Shown one piece after another: positions 9,958-20,338 of a stretch of 64,000 nt of DNA. This DNA is from Schoenobius gigantellus (lineage: Eukaryota; Arthropoda; Insecta; Lepidoptera; Crambidae): contig OZ012550.1 of the NCBI GenBank assembly GCA_963935595.1, positions 12,089,001 to 12,153,000 of the forward strand, given 5' to 3'. The position numbers and the translations under genes were made by a program. The notes below the pieces were generated by a model, which saw only the letters and a program-made list of their open reading frames with translations, had not been told where the DNA came from and did no database searches. Position 1 is the first letter of the stretch. The number at the start of each line of letters is the position of its first letter.

Positions 9958-11244
9958 CATGTCTATAGTCAAAAAGTTCGCGGAATGGAGGGTAAAAAGT
10001 AAGAAATAAAACACAAAATTATTTTTCCTTCTCAATGTATTCCCCCTTAACTCTAATACATTTATTAGACCTACCAATTAATTTATTAATACCTTCGAAA
10101 AAAAATGATTTCTCTTTGTCGTCAAAATAGGCCGAAATTGCGCTCTTCATTTCTTCATCGCTGGAAAATTTCTTTCCTCGAAGCTCTTTTTTCATTTTTG
10201 GGAACAAATAATAATCACTTGGGGCTAAATCTGGGAGGATGTTCCAAGATTTCGAAGCCCACTCTTTGAACAGCAGCCATCGCAACTTGCGCCTTGTGCA
10301 CGGGTGCATTGTCGTGCAAAAGGAGCACACCTTTAGTCAATTTTCCCCGTCTTTTTTCTCTCACAGCATCTCGCAGACGTTCTAATAGTGTAGCGTAGTA
10401 CTCTCCAGTGATAGAGATACCCTTTTCTTTATAATCAATAAGGAGAATTCCCTCTGAATCCCAGAAAACAGTAGCCATGAGTTTTCCAGCCGACAGAGAC
10501 ACTTTGAATTTCTTCGGAGGTGGTGTGCCCTTTTTGTGCCACTGCATGGAGTCTTGTTTGGACTCAGGCTCATAATGATGAACCCAAGTTTCATCTCCAG
10601 TCACAAATCGGTTCAAAACTTCATGCTTTTGTTCACCACAGAGCGCTAAAAACTCGCGACAACACTCAACTCGCCGCTGCTTCTGGTGTGGCGTGAGCAT
10701 TCTCGGCACCCATCTTGCACACACCTTTGACATGTCAAGATGGTCGTGTAGGATGTTCAAAATGGTTGTAGCTGATACTCCAATCATTTCTGCAAGCTGT
10801 TTCTTCTTTAAACGGGCATCTTCCAATATGATTTTTTCAAGTTTTTCGACGTTTTCTGCCGTGGTTGCCTCGACAGGCCGCCCTGGCCTCGGATCATCTT
10901 CAATCGAATCCCTGCCTTGCTTAAACAGGTTGTGCCACTTGTAAACCATGGTTTTACCAGGGCAAGAGTCCCCGTAAACAGAAGACATCTCTTCCAAAAT
11001 AGTCTGGGGAGGTTTTCCTTGTTTGGTAAGGAACTTGATGACTGCGCGAAACTCAATTTTATCCATGTTGCAAATTTTCTTCCGGATTGACTTGTTGATT
11101 GATGTGTAGCTCAGGTAATTATGACCTATTTTTTGAAACTTAGTATTTATACTCTTAATGAGAGTCACAACTAGTGCAGGTAGTAAAAAGTCACCTTTCC
11201 CTCCTCCATGCCCCGCATTCCGCGAACTTTTTGACCCGCCCTCG
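9958..11244 (-). mobile_element. Mariner transposon, nearly complete
   Basis: A 1287-bp element with inverted ends sharing GTCAAAAAGTTCGCGGAATG (left 9968-9987; right complement near 11215-11234). The right end extends to CGAGGGCGG and the TA at 11245-11246; the left outer end is diverged and abuts TA at 9956-9957. Size, TA target and inverted ends fit the mariner family. It carries one transposase gene on the minus strand, inactivated by a deletion. Confidence 0.9.
10019..11066 (-). pseudogene. Mariner transposase, frameshifted
   Basis: The transposase cuts and pastes its element at TA sites. The start is the ATG at 11066, which gives a family-like N-terminus (MDKIEFRAVIKFL) and a normal length near 350 residues. 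An N-terminal helix-turn-helix region with PGRP (about 60-63) comes first. The WVPRMLT motif (119-125) and catalytic Asp158 in TGDETWVHH follow, then Asp252 in LLHDNAPVH. About 8 bases seem to be missing near 10235, between EHPP and DLAPSDYYLF, so the third catalytic Asp falls in another frame that stays open to the stop at 10019. The deletion is the only clear lesion, so the copy is fairly young. Confidence 0.9.
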
Positions 11245-11246
11245 TA

Positions 11247-12847
11247 CGTAAAACAAAACTCAGATTCGGTAAAAGTGAAAATCCACCGAATGTTTAACTT
11301 CGCTTCCTACAAAAATTTTCACTATAAGTACAGTTTTTTCATTAAAAAGAGTACCTAGTGCACATACGAGGTTTCCATAGCCCGCCGACAATAACGACTT
11401 CTAGTAATAAAGGTATTACATTTTTATTTAAAAACTTAACCTAAATGCCGAAATAAATTGAAGTAAATTTTCTCACACGTAAAAAAATTTATGAATAATT
11501 TCACAATCTTTTAGCCCTATTGTATTAGTTCGACATTACAAAAGCCTATTGTGGCGAGAACTGAAAATTAAATTCCAACCAATGATTTCTTACCTAACAG
11601 TTTTTTTCAATACCCACTCTACTTTTGCATAACAATTTTAAATCGAGTTTCAGTTTTTGGATGCAATACAACAATCTTTTAGTACACAGAGTCATTGATT
11701 CCGCTCTCATTACTGACCACAACGGACTGGCTACGTCGTCATACTCAAAATCACAAACGAGTACCTACGTCAAAATTTGTTCATGAGACGTTAGTTTGAC
11801 ATGAGTGGGCGCTTCTCACCCGTATAAAAGAAATCTGTAAATTTAGGTATATAGTCGCTGCCAGTCTAATGGTAATAAATAATAATAATGTCAGTGGTAT
11901 AATATGAGCACTCGCAATAAATATGTATGCACACCTTAAGCTATCCTCGAACCGAAACACAATATCAACTACCAACTCCACACGTATTGATAAAGACAGT
12001 GTTTTGATTTTCCATTTCGAGCGGAGCGCGTGGAACGGAACGTGCTACCGGACTCGTCACCCGCTTCCGGTCAGCCGTTAAATTTGAATTTAGAACTGAT
12101 AGCAGACGGCCACCAACTTTTGTTGCGGTCTGGCGTGTCGACTGCGCGGAAATTACTGACGCCGATTTTGTATACACGATGATACTAGTCGTTTGTGGTA
12201 TGTAGTTGTGGGAATTTAAATTTTGATACCTGTTAAACAGAAATTATCATTTTATTCATTCAGTTTCAAATGTGCTCATATAATTCAAAAGCTTAAGAAG
12301 GGGTTTTGATGTTACTTGTTCATGTAAAATCACTTGGACAGATTGTGTGTAACTCGGCGTACGTAGATAGCAAGACCCATATGGCTTTTAATCCTGAAAT
12401 ACCCATAGAATCAGTACCTACACGAGTTAAAATCGCGAGATTCTTATTTTGTTTCAATTCATCACAAATACATTGTCAAAATGTCAACTTGTGTACATTG
12501 ATCTTACTTCTCTCTCACACACTTGACACTTATCCACGTTCGGTTTCACGTACTCATACAGCTATCACTTACGTTTACATCACACAACACAGCCGTTGAA
12601 GATTGCAATCGTCACAACAATATTGTGTATTGTGCACAAAAGTTGGAACCTACGTCTCAAAGTTGGCACAAGCGCTTATCAACTCAGAGGTGAAACAATA
12701 GAGGTTTCATGTCTCCCGCGCTTCCGCCATCTTGGCAGTTCCCGATCGGAACCCGTACTATGGGTTCGAATAGGTACTCTTTCCCAATTTTCTTTTTATA
12801 AAAGTGACTTTTTATTACTTTGTATTTATTAGTTTTGCCTCATCAAT
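11247..12847. other. No gene assigned; GC-rich patch at 12000-12170
   Basis: Mostly AT-rich. At 12000-12170 a GC-richer patch on the minus strand has an arthropod initiator-like ATCAGTTC (A at 12097). Downstream is an ATG at about 12021 followed by 14 codons and a possible donor. This could be a first exon, but the evidence is thin. Elsewhere I see no gene. Confidence 0.2.
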
Positions 12848-12873
12848 ATACGTTATTTTATAAAATAACGTAT
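12848..12873. repeat. Perfect 26-bp palindrome
   Basis: ATACGTTATTTTA is followed at once by TAAAATAACGTAT, a perfect 13+13 palindrome. It sits just before the recognisable LINE coding remnant and may mark that element's 5' truncation junction. Confidence 0.8.
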
Positions 12874-13768
12874 GGAATCAAGAATGATTTTTTTAATAAG
12901 TTGATCCATTTCATCAATACAATTGATTGCTACATGATTAATACCTCGAAATGCGTGGCAATCACTTTTTCTCGCTTACGTGCACCCGTCTCGTATAATT
13001 ATACTGTCGACGGGACGCAGATGGTAAAAGTCACAGAGGTTAGGGATTTAGGTGTTCATTTTAATGCTGAGCCGAGGTTTCGTGATCACATTGTCAAATG
13101 CTGCAAAAAAGCTTATAGGAACTTAGGTTTTGTTTTGCGAACAGTTAAGAACTTTAGCAACATAAATACGATTATAGCTTTGTATAACGCGATGGTAAGA
13201 AGTCAGCTTGAGAGTAACGTAGTCATTTGGTCTCCGCATGAAGCTAAATATAGCCTCATGTTGGAGAGAGTGCAAAATAAATTTATAAGATTTTTATATT
13301 TGAGATACTATGGAGTATACCCATTTTATCCATTAATGTATCCTACTCTATTTATTCTGGGTATGGTGGGATATAACGAACTGAGGGTCAGGAGGGAACT
13401 CACACTCATATCGTACATATTCATAGTACTAAGGGGTGGAATACATAATGCGGACGTATTACGGCAAGCCAGCCTATGCGTCCCGGACGGGTACGTGTGG
13501 CGGCGCCGCCGACCGCCTCTGCTGGCCGTGCCGCGCGGGCGCAACAACCTGTTGAACGAAGCGCCGCTAACGCTCGCTTTGCACACACTCAACGTTATTG
13601 CGGAAGCGGTCGACCTGTTCCATTGCTCACTGAGTGGATTCACAATGATAGCATTAAAAATAATTTGTTATTATAAATAAGTAGATCGTGTAACACTATC
13701 GCATTGGGAGCAAACCTGTAAAGATAGATGTTTTATAGAAATAAATAAATAAATAAATAAAAAAATTA
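12874..13768 (+). mobile_element. 5'-truncated jockey-like LINE
   Basis: The coding remnant is followed by a short 3' untranslated region and an (ATAA)n tail at 13741-13763, the usual end of this LINE class in Lepidoptera. The 5' part (endonuclease and most of the RT) is missing. No target duplication was found. The 5' boundary is set by where homology-like coding begins. Confidence 0.75.
12880..13680 (+). pseudogene. LINE reverse transcriptase thumb and C-terminal part
   Basis: About 265 codons stay open and fit the end of jockey-group reverse transcriptases. They include NTSKCVAITFSR, then EVRDLGVHFNAEPRFRDHI, then YNAMVRSQLESNVVIWSPHE and ERVQNKFIRFLY, a basic stretch, and an LNEAPLTLALHTLN end. 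The catalytic palm with its FADD-type motif is upstream of the truncation, so no active enzyme can be made. The long open frame suggests a fairly recent insertion. Confidence 0.8.
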
Positions 13769-14039
13769 TGTTTTGATAACAACTCAACTGCATTGTTCAA
13801 TTCAATTCATAACTTAGGAAAAGCGTGACTTTTTCCGTTTTTTCAATAGCTCAATTATTTTTAATGTACAGTCACCGCACGACAGGCTATACAAAGCTGC
13901 CAAATTTCTCGTATTGATTTTGGACCTTAAGCACACCCCGGACACTCCATACAACGTTCGCAAATCAATTACCTATTACTACTACTTAAACAAATGACGT
14001 TCATACACGCGCAAATGTGTGCGTGGAATCTAGTAGGGC
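13769..14039. other. No gene seen
   Basis: AT-rich DNA between the LINE tail and the GC-rich patch at 14040. Nothing recognisable. Confidence 0.2.
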
Positions 14040-14242
14040 TGAGTGAGCGGTTATCAATCGCAATGACGCGGGAAGTGCAGCGACTGCCTTCTCTTTCACC
14101 CGCATAGCGCTGTCTCTGTTATCGCCCGGCGCTAGCGTCTACTCGTCCGAGCGATCGCGCGCGCCCTTGTTTACTTGTCAGTGATGTCTACAGGGAAGTG
14201 CCGGGTAGGACGAGGTATTTGAAATGAGTGCGAGGAGGTGAG
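14040..14242 (+). promoter_or_regulatory. GC-rich candidate promoter/5' exon with ATG and splice donor
   Basis: This patch is far richer in CpG than its surroundings (GCGATCGCGCGCGCCC near 14151). It ends in ATGAGTGCGAGGAG followed at once by GTGAGTGG, a good splice donor at 14237. It could be a first exon encoding MSARR before an intron. There is no clear TATA box. No downstream exon can be joined with certainty, and the gene is unknown. Confidence 0.35.
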
Positions 14243-14552
14243 TGGCCGTTCTGTACGTAGTACTATTATCTATTCTGTGCCTTAAGGCGAAGTTTCCCAG
14301 GAAATCTACTCGTGCACAGCGAGTGCCTTATTGCAAGGTAATATAGTTGATAATTGCATAGCTTCTAAAGTCGTTTACGCGCTGTGACCGAACTAAAACG
14401 TTACCTTTTAAAGTTTTTAGTCGATTTTTTGAAAAACTAGGGTACAACATAAAAAATGTATTTATGCAATTTTCTAATCAATAAAAATGCACGTCTATTC
14501 GTAAAACTTTTATGTCATTTTTTATTGTATTTCCTAATTCACAGCCGTTTTA

Positions 14553-14860
14553 ATAATAATAATAATAATAATAATCATCATCATCATTTATTGCAGGTTA
14601 CTTGGACCCATATACAAACGAATAACACAAATATAGCATAAAATAAAATAAAATCATGTAAAAGTCTTAAAAACTATGAGATCCTTTACATTTAAAAATC
14701 GTCAAATGGTTACTCCTATTTTTTATTACAGTTCTTATGCATAGAGAGCCAATGTCTATAAATGGGACTATACAAGTCTTTGTATACGGTTTTGAGTATA
14801 ACATTGTCAGAGCTACGAATTCGATCCCAAAAAGACGCTGTTCTCATACGGATTATAAGT
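14553..14860 (-). mobile_element. Possible LINE remnant, minus, with (ATT)n tail
   Basis: Read on the minus strand, a tail of ATGATG and ATT repeats (14553-14590) follows CTGCAATAA. Farther upstream a weak coding piece (MRTASFWDRIRSSDN-like, near 14800-14840) recalls LINE C-termini. No catalytic motif is visible. The tail is convincing; the coding assignment is not. Confidence 0.35.
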
Positions 14861-16793
14861 GAGAACTCGTTAAATTTTATCCGAATAATTTGGAAATCTT
14901 GGATCTTTTATATTTAGCCTTTAATTACTATGATTGGTAAAAATAATCAAGATATTTTGTACTAACTAACTTCTACTGCCTGCTATTTTGTTATAAAAGA
15001 TTATTAAAAGATTAAAAGAAACTTCAATCAAAATTCGAAATTGTGTCGACTTTTAAGGATATCACACAACAATAGTAGGGGCTATCCACATCCCATTTCA
15101 CACATGACGCGCCGTTTCCGACAAACCGTGCGTACTGTTTTAAATTAACACCTCCGTTCAGATGAGCTGTCATTTTGCTCAAAAGCATCACTCTCCCATT
15201 CACTCACTCTTGTGTGACGACGTGGCCTAGTTGCGTTATCTTCGAAATTGATCATGTTTAATTGATGGCGACCAAAATGATGTAAATAAGCCTGATTAGA
15301 GGAATTTTTTTTGGTTACTGTAGTAGGTCCTAGTTTAATCTGTGTCTTGGTAGAGGTTTTGTAAATTGAGAATACAGAGTTAAGACGTATATTTCAATAA
15401 AGCGCCAAGGACAATGGCCTTTTAATTTAGTATAGATTAGGTTTTTTAAATGTACGGACTGACTGACTTTTATGTAGAAGAAAAGCTCATAAACCAACGA
15501 ATATAACCATGCTATACATCGTAGTGAAGGATAAGAAGAAGAATATAGTTTTAATAATAGGAGATATTGAGATATTTGAGAGAGATATGAGAGAGATATT
15601 TGATAATAAAATTATTTCTTTAACAAATGGTAATTCTAGTCTAACCTCGTAATTTATATATATCCTTATTTTTTTCTTAAAATTAAAATTATCCAAAAAA
15701 ATCCAACCAAAATTTGGAGAGAAGAAAATATAAAACAGCTAACTTATTACGATACGTGCTTTGATGAATTTTGATTGATTTTGATTTATCATGGTTTTTA
15801 TCGCTCTGTCATCAACAGATGAAATATAATATTGATTTACTGAGATGGTTAATCAGGCAATGCAGTTCGTCACTTGCAGATTATTCAATTTCCGAATGCA
15901 GTTAAATAAATTAAAACAATTAAATTACTAAGAAACATTAAACTCTTATAATATTACAACAAATTCAAAATTCAAAATTAGCTTTTCTTCATTTGAGGGC
16001 ATTCTATGGTCTCACTAATTGGACGGTCTAACAAATGATATCATTCTAGTTCGATGATCGAACAAATCAATCGAACTAGTGAGAACAAAGCAGATTTACT
16101 GCTGCGGCAAATCGATGCAATACTTTAAGGCGAGTTTACCTTTTGTTTTTGTATTGTCTTGTTACACGTTTTAATTATTGAACAAGAAATTATTTAAAGA
16201 AACTTTTTTGAATACAAGCTTCTAGTACTTGTCAATACAAATAAAACTAGCCCAAACATGATAGGGTTTTGCCGCTTTATTGCAGAGTTTCTATGGCCGC
16301 CTTCCAGCTCCAGCATTGGATCAGCTCCATGGCATCATAATATTGCACTGGATCACGCGATATAAGTACTTACATATTTGCAAATTTTCAGCTCAATCGG
16401 AAACCGGCCAAAATGTAACGTGTAAAACCGGATAGGGTAGTATAAATAATGAGGACGATTTAACTCAACCAGTTTATTCAGTTTTGGTAATATTATAATA
16501 ACTATGTAGTTGACCGCTGGCTTTACTTGCATCGGATACGCGTTGGTAGATTAGTCGTTACAATTAAAAGTATAAGGTAAAACGGGTCTGCAAGATTTCA
16601 TTACAGACACCGGGATAAGTGAAAGTAAATAAAAACTAAGTATTCATTTGCTCATTAATATGGTGCCTTTAGAAGTGTAATGATTCTATTAAAGACATTG
16701 GTAGCACGAGCCCACCCAGCCGGTAGTTTCCGCCGTGTCATTTAGTTACCAAGTTTGTTTAATGAAGTTCACACCTGCCAGTTGGCAACTGTA
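14861..16793. other. No gene seen; AT-rich
   Basis: No supported exon. CAGCTCAATCGG near 16389 recalls a phrase in the 5.2 kb tandem repeat and may be an old fragment of it. Otherwise nothing recognisable. Confidence 0.2.
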
Positions 16794-16958
16794 ATGGAGT
16801 GGTTGCGAACAAAGGCAACCTTGGTTGGGCCCGCCTATTGGCGTACCGTACAACTTGTATTAATATTGGTATCAGCGTTAGCTCTGTCACAGCTTTGCTT
16901 AGCGAAAACTGTGGACTGTACACTATTTTTTAAAAGCTTTTTCGGGAATTTCTTCTGA
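16794..16958 (+). CDS. Candidate signal-peptide exon
   Basis: From the ATG at 16794 the frame gives a basic start (MEWLRTK). A run then reads WRTVQLVLILVSALALSQLC, with a likely signal-peptidase site after CLA. This looks like the start of a secreted or single-pass membrane protein. The frame ends at 16958, but a true exon would probably be spliced earlier; only weak donors (CTGTGGAC, ACTGTACAC) are near 16910-16920. Base composition is richer in GC than the flanks. The family is not recognised, and chance hydrophobicity cannot be excluded. Confidence 0.35.
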   Translation: MEWLRTKATLVGPAYWRTVQLVLILVSALALSQLCLAKTVDCTLFFKSFFGNFF

Positions 16959-19297
16959 ATTAATATCTTTCATAACTGTGTGAGCTGGACGTTTTTTTAA
17001 AGCATTCGTTATTTGTGGGAGGGGATTTCAACCTAACCTATATAGGCACAAGTGATCACACCAATCTCCTCGTCAATCTAGGGCATTGACCAGACGCAAA
17101 CATAAAATCGTGAGACTTAGCGTAACCTGAGTAAATATGTAAATAGCATTTATTTACAATGATACGAGCGGTTGACTGTCGATAGAAATTTTTCGCGCCC
17201 CTCGATTTATTTTTTGCGTCTGATCAATGTCCTGATTGCCTAGGACCTACCCAATTATTTTAGCGTTTGTAGTACATTATCTACTGGCTATTGCGACTGG
17301 TAGAAGAGACCAAGATCCACCCTGGGTTGTAGCGCCATCGAAAGTAAGTAAGTAGGTACTACATTATCTACATCATCCTATTTTATTTAAATTTTTATAG
17401 CCTATTTTTTATTTTCGCGTTTTTATTTTAATTTCTTCATCTAATATTTTTTATGATGTACCTCAATACTATATTCTACTAGACAAGCCCATTTCATGCC
17501 CATGTTGAAAAAAATGTAATCTGCCATTTACTAATTATTCAGATCAATCGCTCAATAGGAGGGGGTAAAATTTAATTATTAAATTGGACCCAATAACAAC
17601 AACACCAACAAACAGGGCAAGCTAAATTAAAAACCTTTTGGAAATGTGTTTGCTCAATCAATAATGTTAAAGTTTTCAACACTCAAATTTACGAGAACCA
17701 TAATTAAAATTAACTTAACAAAATCGTTACTGTGCGAAAAATAGCGCTAGAATAAAACAAACAAACAAAGTAACTATGCAGTGGTAATACTTGTAAAAAA
17801 AACAGATTTTATATGTTCACCGAGTATAAGTAAGAAAAGTCCATAGGTAAACCATCTTTCACGTTCAAATGTTTCGTGACAGCGCGCTGTAAAAGCAGAA
17901 AATTCAATTTCCACGGCATTGTCGCGGTCCGCCATTGTGAGGGCCCGCTTTGTGTTCGCAGACAAACGTGTGCTTTTGCATGTTTGTTCCATGTTTGTTA
18001 TGTTATGTACACCGTTAGTCTATCTGTTACACGGAGGAGCTCATGTTACAGTGGCGTGAAATTTTATGAAACAAGCTTTCTTTCAGTTTATCATGAAGAG
18101 TTTCAATAACTTTAACTTCTTTTCAGGGTCATATAGTAAACATGAAAACTAAAGCTCTATTTTGATACCAGTTTCAAAGCGTTTTATTAGGGGTCCTTTC
18201 GTTTTAGTATCTTCGAAGCTGTTGACCAAACATCAACAACAGTATTTGCAAAGTCGCCTGCTATAAAGGTGTCCAAAATAAATTTGAACAGGAAACTAAT
18301 ATAGTTCCATATTGGGTTCCATTCCAGTGTGTTAAATAAAAGTGTAGCTTTTTTTTAAATGTGTTCTCGGGAAAAATGTATCTCTGGGAGTATTATAAAT
18401 CTTTTTTATACAAAAAATACTGAATAAAAATGTAATTCCTGGTATATAGTCATAGTTTGAAAATGTTCCAAGGTTATGCTATTACACAGTATATTTTTAA
18501 TATCGCCAGTACAGTTCAAATTAGTTCATTAGTTCAATCAACCTGATTGCATTATGTAGTTCTGTTTAATTGAAACTGTTCTATAACACTATAACAAATA
18601 TAATAAAGAAATAAGGTTTGAAATTTAGATTTATTGTTCTAAAATAATAATTTTTAAAATCTTTCACTCTCAGCAAGCCGCATTATCTTGGGATATGGTA
18701 AGCTATAGAAACATAATATTCTTCCGATACTCAATAAGAAGTCATATAAGCGAACTAATTCTCTTGGCATCGACTCCGCCTGCAGACGACATAACAATTT
18801 ACCTCGTCTGTTACTTATTATGATGAATATCGAAGCGAGTAAACGCGTCTTCCTATCAACGCACTGTTGCAAATCTTTAACATTAACTTGCCTACATCTT
18901 ACCGCTATTTTCAGAAGGTCAGATATTGTATAGCCATATATTTTCGTCACTTTATAAATCGTCAACCTTCAAATGGTCAGAATACAGACATACATAAAAA
19001 ACTAATACTGAAACATTGATAGGGAAGATACGAATGTCAAACTGCATTTTCTTTAAAAATGATGAATAAATTGAAAAGTAATTCAATACAAATATAATAT
19101 TTGTAAGTTTGCTATATTCTTAACCAATTTTCACGAAATAGGTAAAGATTTCTTAGTACTTGTAGATCTAAGTACTTGCATTTGTTAACTTATATTTTTT
19201 GTAATATAACTTGCATATTTTCCTTTTTTTGTCTCACTTAAACGACGATAATCCTTACCTACTGAAGTATATTATTATACGAGAATGGCTGTCCCCA
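16959..19297. other. No gene assigned; weak ATG candidate at 17938 (minus)
   Basis: On the minus strand an ATG at about 17935 in CACAATGGCGGACCGCGACA opens a 53-codon frame (MADRDNAVEIEFSAF and onward) in a CpG-rich patch, which may be a first exon. A 103-codon minus frame at 18965-18654 has no recognised domain and no good splice sites. Neither is strong enough to call. The rest is AT-rich spacer. Confidence 0.2.
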
Positions 19298-19680
19298 TAC
19301 AATTGGGATGATGACTGAATTCTAATTTTTACGTCTCGTCATTAAATATTAAAATGCAGTGGAAAAAGATGCAGTACTGTGAAATCAGAATTAAAATCGG
19401 CTTAGAAATACATTAGATACAAGCATTTTAGGTTGTTAATTTGAAGGCAATTAGACAGAGAGATCCGACATCAACCGTGACGTCATTGTTGAGTACGGCC
19501 ATATAAACTCCTTGTAAATTGCCGTTTTGCTAGAAAGAGATGGAGAAAAATCTTTAATACCCTATATCTTGGTTGTTTTTATAATTATTCGAAAACCGAT
19601 TTTTTCTTTCTGTTTATTATATGAATGAGCTTCTATTAAAGCAAAAAAATTTTTTTTGTCATAGCCTATTGACAGCAAAT
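19298..19680 (+). repeat. Two-copy dispersed repeat, copy A (about 380 bp)
   Basis: From AATTGGGATGATGACTGAAT to AAAATTTTTTTTGTCAT this stretch matches 39677-40045 almost base for base, in the same orientation. The few differences include a small length change near TTCTTTCTGTTTATTAT. It has no reading frame and no clear inverted ends. The A/T run at its end could be a retroposon tail. Class unknown. Confidence 0.85.
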
Positions 19681-19943
19681 TTTTGGATCGACTTTAAGCA
19701 TAACTCATGACAGACATGCGAATTTTAGGTGAATTACTTTTCGTTCCGTGGCCCACAGCACTAAAGTGGCAAAAGTCGAATAAGTATAATAGCATTTTGA
19801 TGAAGTCAGTTCAGTGTGATGGTAAGACGGTTGACTTTAACATAGTGACGCCTGACGCCAACGTTGCATTGAGGACTGCCGCCAATACGCTTCGACGTCT
19901 GAAGAAGGCTCTGCCTCGTTTGTATAAATATATAAAAACGGTC

Positions 19944-20338
19944 TTAATCAAACAAAATTAAAATCACCAATAACAATTTGTAATTACACACACCAAATAT
20001 AATGGCAAGCCATGCGAACTCGTACACTATACAGATGATAATAATGCTAACAGCCGCTCCAGAATCGTTTCCAGATCTTCCTGTCGAATGGTCCAGGCAG
20101 ATCACGTCGAGAAACACACAATTGATGAAGTAGAAACAGCAGACCACGAGAGTGATTATTAGGTGGGTGACAGTACAGATCACATAGATATTTAGGGAGC
20201 TCGAACTCTTTTGACAGACGCCGTAGAGAAGCAAGAAGCTGCTCAAAAATATCAACCAACTCAAAGCCACTAGGAACATTATAAGGAAAGCGTAATTCGG
20301 TTCTATCTTCAGGAGAGTATCTATTTCTGGACGTCCGC
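19944..20338 (-). CDS. Four-pass membrane protein, exon 2 (probably last)
   Basis: A minus-strand exon of 395 nt starts after a strong acceptor (TTTATTTTTCAG, ending at 20339) and stays open to a TAA at 19944. Joined in phase 1 to the exon at 22469-22352, it gives a protein of about 170 residues. It encodes an extracellular-type GRPEID linker and three strongly hydrophobic segments: YAFLIMFLVALSWLIFLSSF, LNIYVICTVTHLIITLVVCC and SIIIICIVYEFAWLAIIFGV. With one in exon 1 there are four membrane helices. This size and topology fit small insect four-pass membrane proteins; the exact family and function are not known. A weak donor at 19993 (GGTGTGTG) leaves open a further 3' exon, possibly near 19900-19700. 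Confidence 0.65.

Noticed and set aside
10693..10944. Plus-strand frame inside the mariner
   Set aside because: Antisense shadow of the transposase.
13326..13643. 105-codon minus frame
   Set aside because: Antisense shadow of the LINE reverse transcriptase, which has the recognisable motifs.
18654..18965. 103-codon minus frame
   Set aside because: No domain, no splice sites and no membrane pattern linking it to the nearby four-pass gene; kept as unassigned.
19707..19961. 84-codon plus frame next to the four-pass gene
   Set aside because: It looks fairly coding, but it overlaps the end of the minus-strand exon and has no recognised domain. It may instead hold a 3' exon of that gene on the other strand.
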